A DNA stretch of 64,000 nucleotides, from assembly GCF_039538365.1 (NCBI RefSeq), contig NZ_BAABCA010000001.1:744001-808000 (forward strand). The letters are read 5' to 3'. Under the pieces are notes generated by a model, which had not been told where the DNA came from, ran no database searches, and saw nothing but the letters and a program-made list of their open reading frames with translations. The stretch comes from Postechiella marina (GTDB taxonomy: Bacteria > Bacteroidota > Bacteroidia > Flavobacteriales > Flavobacteriaceae). The translations under genes and the position numbers were made by a program. Positions 17,586 to 24,645 of this stretch are shown here, one piece after another; within the stretch, counting starts at the first letter, position 1; every line of letters begins with the position of its first letter.

Positions 17586-18056
17586 ATGTATAAATATAAT
17601 AAAGAACAAGGGGCTGATGGCCCCTATTTTTATTTTTACACAGAACTCAATCTTACATATTACGTTGCGTTTAGGAATATGTCTCAAGAAACCTTCCCTT
17701 TAAATAACGTATACTCTCTAGACTTTGGGGAAATTAATGAAAAAAAAGGCAGAAAGGATACTAAAATATCTTCAACAATATTAAATATTATAATTGAATT
17801 TTTAGAAACAGACCAATCTTTAGTAATTCACTTTTTATGTGATAGTACAGATTCTAGACAATTAAATAGAAAAAGGTTATTTAGTCGTTGGTTTTCAATT
17901 TGCGGGATGGAACAATGGGTAAAATATGATTATGACTTTGATTCAGCAGATTATAATATTTCATTTTTGTATTGTTCAGATATCTATGATACAGCACTTA
18001 TGGAAACTGAAATACTTTTGACTTTAGACGTTTATGAAAGAGCTAAAAATGGATGA
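17586..18056 (+). CDS. DUF6169-like protein
   Basis: 156 residues. The pattern FYFYTELNLTYYVAF, YSLDFGEINEKKGRKDTKIS, then VIHFLCDSTDSRQLNRKRLF and SRWF resembles the DUF6169 group of Bacteroidota, whose function is unknown; I recall the family from its 'C-D-S-x-D-x-R' core and am moderately sure. The small gene directly upstream is a constant companion in this arrangement here. It lies in the unit that starts at 15906 and is rebuilt around IS copy 1, so cassette membership is not certain. Confidence 0.65.
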   Translation: MYKYNKEQGADGPYFYFYTELNLTYYVAFRNMSQETFPLNNVYSLDFGEINEKKGRKDTKISSTILNIIIEFLETDQSLVIHFLCDSTDSRQLNRKRLFSRWFSICGMEQWVKYDYDFDSADYNISFLYCSDIYDTALMETEILLTLDVYERAKNG

Positions 18057-18097
18057 TTTCAGAATATCTATGATTGCTCTATTCAATAACTTAACGC

Positions 18098-18123
18098 AAC
18101 AAATCTATAATTTTAGATTTGTT
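18098..18123 (+). terminator. Hairpin after the DUF6169-like gene
   Basis: AACAAATCTA and TAGATTTGTT pair over ten bases around a six-base loop, 42 bases after the stop. No T-run follows, so termination is uncertain. Confidence 0.35.
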
Positions 18124-18169
18124 ATAATGGAAGTAAAAAAGCATAGGCGACTTACCCTAAAAGAAAGAA

Positions 18170-18733
18170 ATGAACGAATATTTAAAATCATTTAATTTAT
18201 TTACCGACATAGAAATTAATGATTTCTTGAAGTTATCTCAAACTACTTTATTAAAAAAAGGCGATTTATACATTAATAATAATAAAATTTGCGACTCTAT
18301 AGCTTTTGTTAAAAGTGGAATTTTTCGTTCCTATTATTTTTCAAATAATGACGATGAAATTACATATTGTTTCACTTTTCCTAATAAACTATTAATGGCT
18401 TATTCGTCATTTATTTCGCAAAAAAAATCTGAAGAAAATATTCAAGCTCTAACAGATGCTGAAATAATTTCAATACCAAAAGCTGCGTTAGAAGATTTAG
18501 CAAAATCAAATAGTAATTGGTTGCGTTTTTTGAAAGTTATAGCCGAAAAAGAATATGTAGAATTAGAAAAATGGATATTTAATCATCAAAAACATAAAGC
18601 TCAACAACGCTATTTAGATTTAATTACAACACAACCCGAATATATCAAAGAGATTCCTCTGCATTATATAGCTTCCTACCTAGGCGTTACGCAACGTCAC
18701 CTTAGTCGAATAAGAGCTAATATTACGTATTAG
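18170..18733 (+). CDS. Crp/Fnr-family transcription regulator
   Basis: 187 residues: a cyclic-nucleotide-binding beta-barrel (about 10-120, LLKKGDLYINNNKICDSIAF, FVKSGIFRSYYF) and a C-terminal winged helix (PLHYIASYLGVTQRHLSRIR). The motif for cAMP binding is not conserved, as usual in Bacteroidota members, which often govern single neighbour genes. The SDR gene starts 67 bases downstream and is the likely target. Starts at ATG 18170, which precedes the conserved FNLFTDIE segment. Confidence 0.85.
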   Translation: MNEYLKSFNLFTDIEINDFLKLSQTTLLKKGDLYINNNKICDSIAFVKSGIFRSYYFSNNDDEITYCFTFPNKLLMAYSSFISQKKSEENIQALTDAEIISIPKAALEDLAKSNSNWLRFLKVIAEKEYVELEKWIFNHQKHKAQQRYLDLITTQPEYIKEIPLHYIASYLGVTQRHLSRIRANITY

Positions 18734-18800
18734 ACAAATGTCCTCTTCTTAAACCTTTAGTGCTTCATAAATTTGCATATAATTTAAAAACAAATATTAT

Positions 18801-19409
18801 ATGAAAACAATAATTTTAATTGGAGCAAACGGAAAAATGGGACAAGCTGCTCTTACAGGTCTAGGAAAACACAAAGTTATAACTGCTGGACGTTCTGCTG
18901 ATAGCTGTGACTATCAAGTTGACATTACTAGCGAAGAATCCTTAAGAAAACTTTTCAAGGACGTAGGACATTTTGATGCTGTAGTAAATACTGTTGGTGT
19001 ATGTGAATATGCCAATTTCACAGAAATGACAGAAAAACAATGGATGAGTACCATTTTAAGTAAAATGATGGGACAAATTAATATTGTTCGTATAGGACAA
19101 GAATACATTGCAGATAACGGTTCTTTCACATTAATTACGGGAATTCTAAATGTTAAACCAATTCCATTTGCTATTGCAGACTCAACTACAAGTGGAGCAA
19201 TTGATACATTTGTTAAATGTGTTGCATTTGAAATGCCAAGAGGAATTCGAGTAAACTCAATAAACCCAACTGTTTTAGAAGAGGCTTGGGATGTTTATGG
19301 TGAAATGATGCCAGGTTTTCAGCCCGTTCCTGGAAAGTTAGTAGGTAAAGCTTTTGAACGTTCGGTTGATGGATTTATAACGGGTCAAGTAATTTTTGTA
19401 GATGCATAA
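18801..19409 (+). CDS. Short-chain dehydrogenase/reductase family protein
   Basis: 202 residues, Rossmann fold with a nucleotide loop GANGKMGQAA (8-17) and the strand DAVVNTVG for NNAG. The catalytic YxxxK is absent: the usual YSASKGAV position reads DSTTSGAI. This matches a small SDR subgroup that lacks the Tyr-Lys pair, so the reaction is uncertain. C-terminus ITGQVIFVDA is the normal SDR end. It probably depends on the Crp-type regulator before it. Confidence 0.85.
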   Translation: MKTIILIGANGKMGQAALTGLGKHKVITAGRSADSCDYQVDITSEESLRKLFKDVGHFDAVVNTVGVCEYANFTEMTEKQWMSTILSKMMGQINIVRIGQEYIADNGSFTLITGILNVKPIPFAIADSTTSGAIDTFVKCVAFEMPRGIRVNSINPTVLEEAWDVYGEMMPGFQPVPGKLVGKAFERSVDGFITGQVIFVDA

Positions 19410-19458
19410 ATAAAAACTACCACTAACAAAGTACTGTGGTAAAAAACAAGTAAAAACT

Positions 19459-19562
19459 AATTAATTTTTATATTTGGATATAATAAAATTAAAAGACTAA
19501 TTGCTAACATTATGTAAATGTTCGTTTTATCCTGTGGGATAAACTGAGGTTATATGGATGTT
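19459..19562 (+). repeat. 104-bp direct repeat, copy B
   Basis: Second copy of 14527-14630 (four differences). Includes the -7-like TATATTTG (19469-19476) and attC-like site B. Its promoter would read into the AraC-type gene. Confidence 0.85.
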
Positions 19563-19567
19563 AGCAA
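19501..19567 (+). repeat. attC-like site B (complete)
   Basis: TTGCTAACAT (19501-19510) and ATGTTAGCAA (19558-19567) are perfect inverted ends. A central hairpin TTTATCC-TGTG-GGATAAA lies between, with unpaired bases in one arm. This is the clearest attC-shaped element of the window: two outer boxes, asymmetric bulges, inner stem, and the junction at G19560/TT. Confidence 0.75.
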
Positions 19568-19582
19568 ACATTACCCAACTGA

Positions 19583-20641
19583 ATGCAAAAAGTTGAAAAA
19601 TTTTCACCAGAAATTAATAAAGTTTACTTTATAGAAAGTCATACTCTTATTCATATTCTTTCCGGAAAAGGAAGCATTCAAGTTGATTTCAAGAACTATT
19701 TTGATTGGCAAGAAAAAGCAATTTTTCTAGAAAAAGGACAATACATTAAATTTTTATCAGATGACTTTACAGTTAGACGAATAGAATTCTCAAATGAAAG
19801 TAAATTTTATGATAATGATGTAAGAGTATTATTCAAACACCTAATATCTTTAGGTTATATTGACTTATTAGAATGTGAGGAATGTAAATCATTCCTATCT
19901 GAAACAGCCTTAACTAATAATTCTGCTGATATAATTGATGTGTCTTCTAAACAATGGTTTTGGCAAAATCCCTTCAAAGCTAATAAAGAAGAGTACCAAG
20001 TAATTTTTGATGCTAAAGACATTATTGACAAAGAATATTCAAATAAATTAACAAGTATTGATTTAGTCAATTTAATTAACGACAGAGGATATAATGCTCA
20101 AGCACTAATTAAAAATAAAATAGGTTTATCTGTCAAAAACTTAATGACATCAAAAAGGCTGCAAGAAAGCCTTAAAGAAGTAGCATTCACTAATAAAAAC
20201 ATTCAAGAAATCTCTTATGATTTAGGATATAAAGATGACGCCTATTTCAATAGAGTTTTTAAAAAATCAATTGGACAAACGCCAAAACAGTTTAGACAAA
20301 ATTTCGATTTTGAAAATAGAGATTTATTCTCACAAGATATTTTAGAACTTCTAAAAAAATATCACACACAAGAAAGGTCTCTTGAGTTTTACGCTAATGA
20401 AATGAACCTTTCTATAAAGGCATTATCTAATAAAGTTCGAGCTAAAATGAACACTTCTTTAGGTCAATTAATACGATTAGAATTAATCAACTCTGCTAAA
20501 TTAATGATACTCGAAGGACAATCTGTTGTCTCTATTTCTAGACAACTAGGATTTGAAGAACCAAATCATTTTTCGAGATTCTTTAAACATTATTCTAAAG
20601 TTACACCTTCCGAATTCAAATTAAAAAAGTACAATTCTTAG
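19583..20641 (+). CDS. AraC-family regulator with two HTH domains
   Basis: 352 residues. An N-terminal cupin-like sensor (about 1-110, LIHILSGKGSIQVDF) is followed by two separate AraC DNA-binding domains: about 150-243 (NIQEISYDLGYKDDAYFNRVFKK, GQTPKQFR) and about 255-350 (SVVSISRQLGFEEPNHFSRFFKHY, VTPSEFK). AraC proteins normally have one such domain; the duplication is unusual. It leads a four-gene cassette and starts 22 bases after the junction, so expression may depend on the promoter in repeat B. Confidence 0.85.
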   Translation: MQKVEKFSPEINKVYFIESHTLIHILSGKGSIQVDFKNYFDWQEKAIFLEKGQYIKFLSDDFTVRRIEFSNESKFYDNDVRVLFKHLISLGYIDLLECEECKSFLSETALTNNSADIIDVSSKQWFWQNPFKANKEEYQVIFDAKDIIDKEYSNKLTSIDLVNLINDRGYNAQALIKNKIGLSVKNLMTSKRLQESLKEVAFTNKNIQEISYDLGYKDDAYFNRVFKKSIGQTPKQFRQNFDFENRDLFSQDILELLKKYHTQERSLEFYANEMNLSIKALSNKVRAKMNTSLGQLIRLELINSAKLMILEGQSVVSISRQLGFEEPNHFSRFFKHYSKVTPSEFKLKKYNS

Positions 20642-20710
20642 TCTTTTTTTTGTAGCAAGTATACTTTAATCTCATCTCATCTTTGCAGTGTAATTTTAAA
20701 ACACAAAAGG

Positions 20711-21064
20711 ATGAATATTAAAGAACAAGTACAAAAAATGGATGCGATAGTTTCACAAGGAGCAATCGTTGATGCCGTAAAAGAATTCTTTGCAGACAAT
20801 GCTAATACTTCAGATTACGGAAATGGAGGAACCAAAGGTAAAACAGAAATGATAGCAAAAATGGAAGGCTTTGCTGGTGCAATTGCAAAAGTAAATGGTA
20901 TTACACATCATCATTCTATTGTAGATGGAAATGTATCAGCATCAGAATTCACATTCGATTTCGATATGAAAGATAGTAGTAAGATTTACTGGCATGAAAT
21001 CATTCGCAGAATCTGGAATGATGAAGGAAAAGTAATTCAAGAAGAATACTTCAACGCAGAATAA
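20711..21064 (+). CDS. SnoaL/NTF2-like protein
   Basis: 117 residues with the cone-shaped NTF2-like pattern: VDAVKEFFADNANTSDYG, GKTEMIAKMEGF, a central H-rich strand ITHHHSIVDGNVSASEF and a closing strand RRIWNDEGKVIQEEYF. Such proteins are small ligand-binding or isomerase-type enzymes. The ligand is unknown. Second gene of the AraC cassette, probably controlled by the AraC protein. Confidence 0.75.
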   Translation: MNIKEQVQKMDAIVSQGAIVDAVKEFFADNANTSDYGNGGTKGKTEMIAKMEGFAGAIAKVNGITHHHSIVDGNVSASEFTFDFDMKDSSKIYWHEIIRRIWNDEGKVIQEEYFNAE

Positions 21065-21096
21065 TTAGAATAAATAACAATTCAAAATATAAGAAA

Positions 21097-21570
21097 ATGA
21101 AAAATTTAATTAAAACAACAATTTTAGGGTTAGCTCTAATAATGAGTTCAGTAGTATTAGCTCAAGATAAAATGGCGAATAACATTGACAATAGTAATAT
21201 AGCATTACAAGGTTACAGTCCTGTTTCATACTTAGATTTGGGATTAGCTCAAAAAGGAAACAAAACATATAAATCTGAACATAACAAAGTAGTATACTAT
21301 TTCACATCAGCAGAACAAAAAACTACGTTTGACAAAAACCCTGGAAAATACCTTCCTCAATATGGCGGATTTTGTGCGTTTGGTTGTTATGCAGGAGCAA
21401 AATTTAGAGTTGACCCAAATAAATTTATTGTAGAAGATGGAAAATACTATCTGTATTTAAACAATGTGGAACTTGATGCAAAACAATTATGGTTGGCAGA
21501 AAATAATCATAGCAAATTAAAAGGTGTTGCAGATAAGAATTGGAAAAACTTAAGTAAAACTCATAATTAA
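21097..21570 (+). CDS. Secreted YHS-domain protein
   Basis: 157 residues. Signal peptide (cleavage after VVLAQ, about residue 22), then a YHS-type module: NIALQGYSPVSYLD, GNKTYKSEHNKVVYYFTSAEQKTTFDKNPGKYLPQYGGFCAFG. The CxxG of a YHS metal site appears as CAFGC. YHS proteins bind metals in the periplasm. The last third (KYYLYLNNVELDAKQLWLAE) is the usual C-terminal extension. Third gene of the AraC cassette. Confidence 0.85.
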   Translation: MKNLIKTTILGLALIMSSVVLAQDKMANNIDNSNIALQGYSPVSYLDLGLAQKGNKTYKSEHNKVVYYFTSAEQKTTFDKNPGKYLPQYGGFCAFGCYAGAKFRVDPNKFIVEDGKYYLYLNNVELDAKQLWLAENNHSKLKGVADKNWKNLSKTHN

Positions 21571-21581
21571 AAAATAGAGTT

Positions 21582-21935
21582 ATGAAATTTGTAACCAAGA
21601 GAATTCACGCATTTTTAGATTATCCAGTTGCTATTGCATTGATAGTACTTCCCTTTCTTCTCGGATTAGGAGATTCTAACCCTTTAGCTTTACAGCTTTC
21701 AGTTGCAACAGGAATAGCCGCCTTTATTTTAACATTGCTTACTGACCATCATCTAGGAGCTTTTAAGGTAATTTCCTATAAAATGCATTTAGCAGTAGAC
21801 TTTATAGTCGCAATCGTATTTATCATTGCACCTTTTGCTTTTTCGTTCGAAGGAATAGATACCTATTATTACTGGATTAATGGAATTGCAGTTCTAACCG
21901 TAGTTAGTTTACACAAATCTGAGGTAGCAGTTTAA
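21582..21935 (+). CDS. SPW-repeat-type membrane protein
   Basis: 117 residues with four predicted helices in two similar halves: HAFLDYPVAIALIVLPFLLG and KMHLAVDFIVAIVFIIAPFAF each start with a His and Asp, as in SPW-repeat proteins. The role is unknown. It ends 18 bases before the 5' arm of the closing palindrome and is the last of the cassette's four genes; the 11-base gap to the YHS gene indicates one transcript. Confidence 0.75.
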   Translation: MKFVTKRIHAFLDYPVAIALIVLPFLLGLGDSNPLALQLSVATGIAAFILTLLTDHHLGAFKVISYKMHLAVDFIVAIVFIIAPFAFSFEGIDTYYYWINGIAVLTVVSLHKSEVAV

Positions 21936-21952
21936 AAATCATTGAAAATAAC

Positions 21953-22085
21953 GTTTGCTAACAACAAGTATAAGTAATAGCGATTTGAGTTTTAATTCAA
22001 GTCGCTATTATTTTTTATTTTGTAAATTACTTTCCGAAAAAGTAGTCATTATTTATTCTCTACTACTCATACACAAGACCGTTGA
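21953..22085 (+). repeat. attC-like site C
   Basis: 5' arm GTTTGCTAAC (21953-21962) is the exact reverse complement of G plus the first nine bases of this cassette (19560-19569), 2.4 kb upstream. A strong inner hairpin AATAGCGATTTGA/TCAAGTCGCTATT follows, and GTATAAGTA pairs with TACTCATAC. Ends at CCG/TTGACA (G 22081). The same inner hairpin type recurs in site G. Confidence 0.78.
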
Positions 22086-22133
22086 CAATAATTTTGACCC
22101 GTCCTGAATAAAGGCTACATAATTTTAAACATT

Positions 22134-22499
22134 ATGTACAAAAATGACAAAGTAATTAGACGGTATTCAGAACCTTTTAAACTGAAAATTTTAGACGAAT
22201 TTACAACCGGAAAACTAAACAAATATCAACTAGGTAAAGCATACGGTATTGCACCTACAACCATTAACGAATGGATTAGAAAGTACAACCGTAAAGACCT
22301 GATGAACACTAGAATTAAAGTGGAAACTAAAGATGAAATAACACGTATTAAAGCGCTTCAAAAAGAAATCAAACAACTAAAACAACTCTTACTCAAAAAG
22401 GATTTAGATGCTTTGGTACTGGACTCTTATCTGGAAGTAGCAGCAGAACAGTTAGGTCATAAATCTGTAACCGAACTAAAAAAAAAGCTAAATATTTAG
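22134..22499 (+). CDS. IS3-family transposase OrfA, copy 2
   Basis: 121 residues, same plan as copy 1: HTH (YQLGKAYGIAPTTINEWIRKY) and coiled coil (IKALQKEIKQLKQLLLKK). It overlaps orfB; the nine-A run and G at 22478-22487 precede the OrfA stop by 12 bases and provide the -1 frameshift expected for OrfAB. Confidence 0.9.
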   Translation: MYKNDKVIRRYSEPFKLKILDEFTTGKLNKYQLGKAYGIAPTTINEWIRKYNRKDLMNTRIKVETKDEITRIKALQKEIKQLKQLLLKKDLDALVLDSYLEVAAEQLGHKSVTELKKKLNI

Positions 22500-23356
22500 C
22501 ATTAGATAAAGCTAAAGAAAAGTCTAAGGGATTTGCTTCTTTAATCACTATAACTCATTGTTTTGGTTTAAAACGTGATGCGTATTACAAATACAAATCT
22601 AGAGCTGATAAACGTTTAAAAACAGAACAGCAGATTATTCAAATAGTACAAAAAAGACGCAGATCCCTTCCCAGAGAAGGCGTACGTAAACTTATAAAAT
22701 CATTAGATGATGAGTTTGTTAAAGTCAATCTTAAAGTCGGTAGAGACACCCTATTTAACGTCCTTAGAAAACACAATATGCTTACACTTAGAAAGAAATA
22801 TAGTTCTAGAACAACCAATTCATTGCACAGGTTCTACAAGTACAAAAACATCATTAAAGATGTAGAAGTCACAAAACCTAACCAAGTTTGGGTAAGCGAT
22901 ATAACATACATCAGAACCATTAAAGGCTTCTGCTATCTTGCGCTCATTACAGATATGTATTCTAGAAAGATTGTTGGTTATGACCTCAGTGATAGCCTGG
23001 AACTAAAAGGATGCGTGAGAGCTTTAAACAAGGCTCTGTACCAAGCAAAGAATGTTAAAAGTCTTATCCATCATTCAGACAGAGGAATACAGTATTGCAG
23101 TAATGTGTATACACAAATACTTAAAAGAAATAAGATAGATATTAGTATGACAGAAGAAAATCATTGTTACGAAAATGCTATGGCTGAGCGCGTAAACGGC
23201 ATCTTAAAAGACGAGTTCTATCTCGACCAGACCTTTACTGATGTGGCTCACGCCAAAAGAGCAACAAAAAATGCAATTAATCTATACAACGAAATAAGAT
23301 TACATTTATCTTTAGACTTCAAAACACCGAATATGCTATATAAATTATCAGCGTAA
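22487..23356 (+). CDS. IS3-family transposase OrfB, copy 2 (read by -1 frameshift)
   Basis: About 290 codons without a stop, entered from orfA by slippage. A HTH_21-type segment (RRRSLPREGVRKL-like) precedes the rve core with WVSDITYI, HHSDRGIQY and CYENAMAERVNGILKDE supplying the DDE triad. No start codon is needed at the frame's beginning; an internal ATG at 22778 would give only the C-terminal part. At the lysine codon where copy 1 has a stop this copy reads AAA, so it is probably functional. Confidence 0.9.
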   Translation, partial: AKYLALDKAKEKSKGFASLITITHCFGLKRDAYYKYKSRADKRLKTEQQIIQIVQKRRRSLPREGVRKLIKSLDDEFVKVNLKVGRDTLFNVLRKHNMLTLRKKYSSRTTNSLHRFYKYKNIIKDVEVTKPNQVWVSDITYIRTIKGFCYLALITDMYSRKIVGYDLSDSLELKGCVRALNKALYQAKNVKSLIHHSDRGIQYCSNVYTQILKRNKIDISMTEENHCYENAMAERVNGILKDEFYLDQTFTDVAHAKRATKNAINLYNEIRLHLSLDFKTPNMLYKLSA

Positions 23357-23415
23357 ATCAATTTTTAACCTGTAGCCATATTTCAGGACTAGACATTTAA
23401 ACCAAATATTACGGA

Positions 23416-23907
23416 ATGAAAAAACTGAATTTTATTTTATGCTTATCATTAGTTTTAATTCTATCTGGATGTAACTCTGATGATAACAGTGGAAATGAAA
23501 ATAATCAAAGAAACGGAACACTTATTTTTGGATGGTTTGCTGATTCAAGCTGTTCAGGAGATTGTTCTACGATTTATAAAATAGATACTGAAAATGTACA
23601 TAAAGACATTGATTATAATTATCCTGAAAACACATTTTTTGAAGGTAATTTTCAACTTATGAATAATGCAAATTATCAGGATTTTGAATCATTGATAACT
23701 GAATTACCTGATGAAATATTTAATGAACCAAATGGATATTTAGATTGTACTGACTGTACAAATGAAAATGGAGGATTTTATTTAGAATATCAAGATGACG
23801 ATGGATTTCATAAATCTTGGCGTTTTAGAAATGCAATATATCCAGATTACATGGAAAGTTATAGAAGTCTATTGCTCGACAAATTAGCTGAATTAAATAG
23901 TCTTTAG
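23416..23907 (+). CDS. Hypothetical lipoprotein (cassette gene)
   Basis: 163 residues. Signal with lipobox ILSGCNSDD (Cys19). The mature part is acidic and has paired cysteines (CSGDCS, CTDCT), followed by GGFYLEYQDDDGFHKSW. No known domain. IS copy 2 lies between it and the cassette's start, so any promoter in the cassette's first bases is cut off. It ends 25 bases before the closing palindrome. Confidence 0.75.
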   Translation: MKKLNFILCLSLVLILSGCNSDDNSGNENNQRNGTLIFGWFADSSCSGDCSTIYKIDTENVHKDIDYNYPENTFFEGNFQLMNNANYQDFESLITELPDEIFNEPNGYLDCTDCTNENGGFYLEYQDDDGFHKSWRFRNAIYPDYMESYRSLLLDKLAELNSL

Positions 23908-23931
23908 AAACTATAAACCGAATAAAAAAAC

Positions 23932-24065
23932 TATTGCCAACAATGTATAAAAATAATTGCGGTTTAGTGCTTAACCATAGGTCGATGCATGTTTGCTACG
24001 TTTGATTTTCCTACGGAAAATCCTCGTACACAAACCCGTACTTTAGTTACACGCAATGTTGGCAA
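23932..24065 (+). repeat. attC-like site D
   Basis: 5' arm TATTGCCAAC (23932-23941) matches the reverse complement of this cassette's start (22081-22090, before IS copy 2) in nine of ten bases. It then continues AATGTATAA, with TTACACGCAATG/TTGGCAA at the right end (G 24058). An inner hairpin CGGAAAATCC/GATTTTCC type is present. Confidence 0.78.
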
Positions 24066-24074
24066 ACATTTAAA

Positions 24075-24485
24075 ATGAAAATACCGTACAAAAAGAAAAG
24101 AGATTTTATTAGTTTAATTTCAGCGATTCTGTGGGGAATCTACGCTGGATATGGATTTACGAAAGAATCACCTAACACTTTTGACTATTTAACATTGATT
24201 TGTTCAGTAGGATACTTTTTATATTTCTTATTTGATAAAAAAGTATATTATCTAACTATTCGCGATGGAATTATAAAAACTCGAAAAATATTCGGAAAGT
24301 CAATCCCTTTATCCAAAATAAAAAGAATCATTCTAAATGACAATAAATATATGCTGATAACGGACAAATCAGAAATACAAATTGACACTAAAATAATCGA
24401 CTCTGAAACTCTAAATAAATTCAACGCTGAATTGGAAAAATTGAATGTTGAATGGAATAAAAAAACGTTTACCAACAATGTATAA
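24075..24485 (+). CDS. Membrane protein with PH-like domain, possible (cassette gene)
   Basis: 136 residues: two membrane helices (ISLISAILWGIYAGYGF and YLTLICSVGYFLYFLF) followed by a beta-rich segment (YYLTIRDGIIKTRKIFGKSI, LSKIKRIIL, YMLITDKSEIQI) resembling bacterial PH-like domains. The last codons and the stop lie in the closing palindrome: the 5' arm GTTTACCAAC and the next AATGTATAA encode FTNNV and stop. The gene thus borrows its end from the site. Confidence 0.7.
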   Translation: MKIPYKKKRDFISLISAILWGIYAGYGFTKESPNTFDYLTLICSVGYFLYFLFDKKVYYLTIRDGIIKTRKIFGKSIPLSKIKRIILNDNKYMLITDKSEIQIDTKIIDSETLNKFNAELEKLNVEWNKKTFTNNV

Positions 24486-24641
24486 CCGCAATTACGACGG
24501 ATTCGAGTACGTCCGAATCCACTTGGAATTGCTAAGGCTAGTGTTTAATCCGAAAATCCTCACGGATTTTCTATTCTGTTTTTATTTGCTAAATTAGGTG
24601 TTAAACCACGCAACAAACCAAATACAAACACGTTGTAAGTA
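24467..24641 (+). repeat. attC-like site E
   Basis: 5' arm GTTTACCAAC (24467-24476), nine of ten matching the reverse complement of the cassette start (24058-24067). Inner hairpin GGATTCG-AGTA-CGTCCGAATCC, then AAAATCC-TCACG-GATTTT. Ends ACACG/TTGTAAGTA (G 24632). Its last 81 bases (24565-24645) equal those of site S3. Confidence 0.78.
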
Positions 24642-24645
24642 ATTT

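Larger units (their letters stand above)
22101..23389 (+). mobile_element. IS3-family element, copy 2 (apparently intact)
   Basis: 1289 bases with the same terminal repeats as copy 1. orfA, the slippery run and a full orfB are present. It begins 20 bases after the junction at G22081. No direct target repeat is visible; both full copies are followed by AGACAT-TAAAC-like bases (one or two mismatches), so either the element is longer on that side or the target is preferred. Confidence 0.92.
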
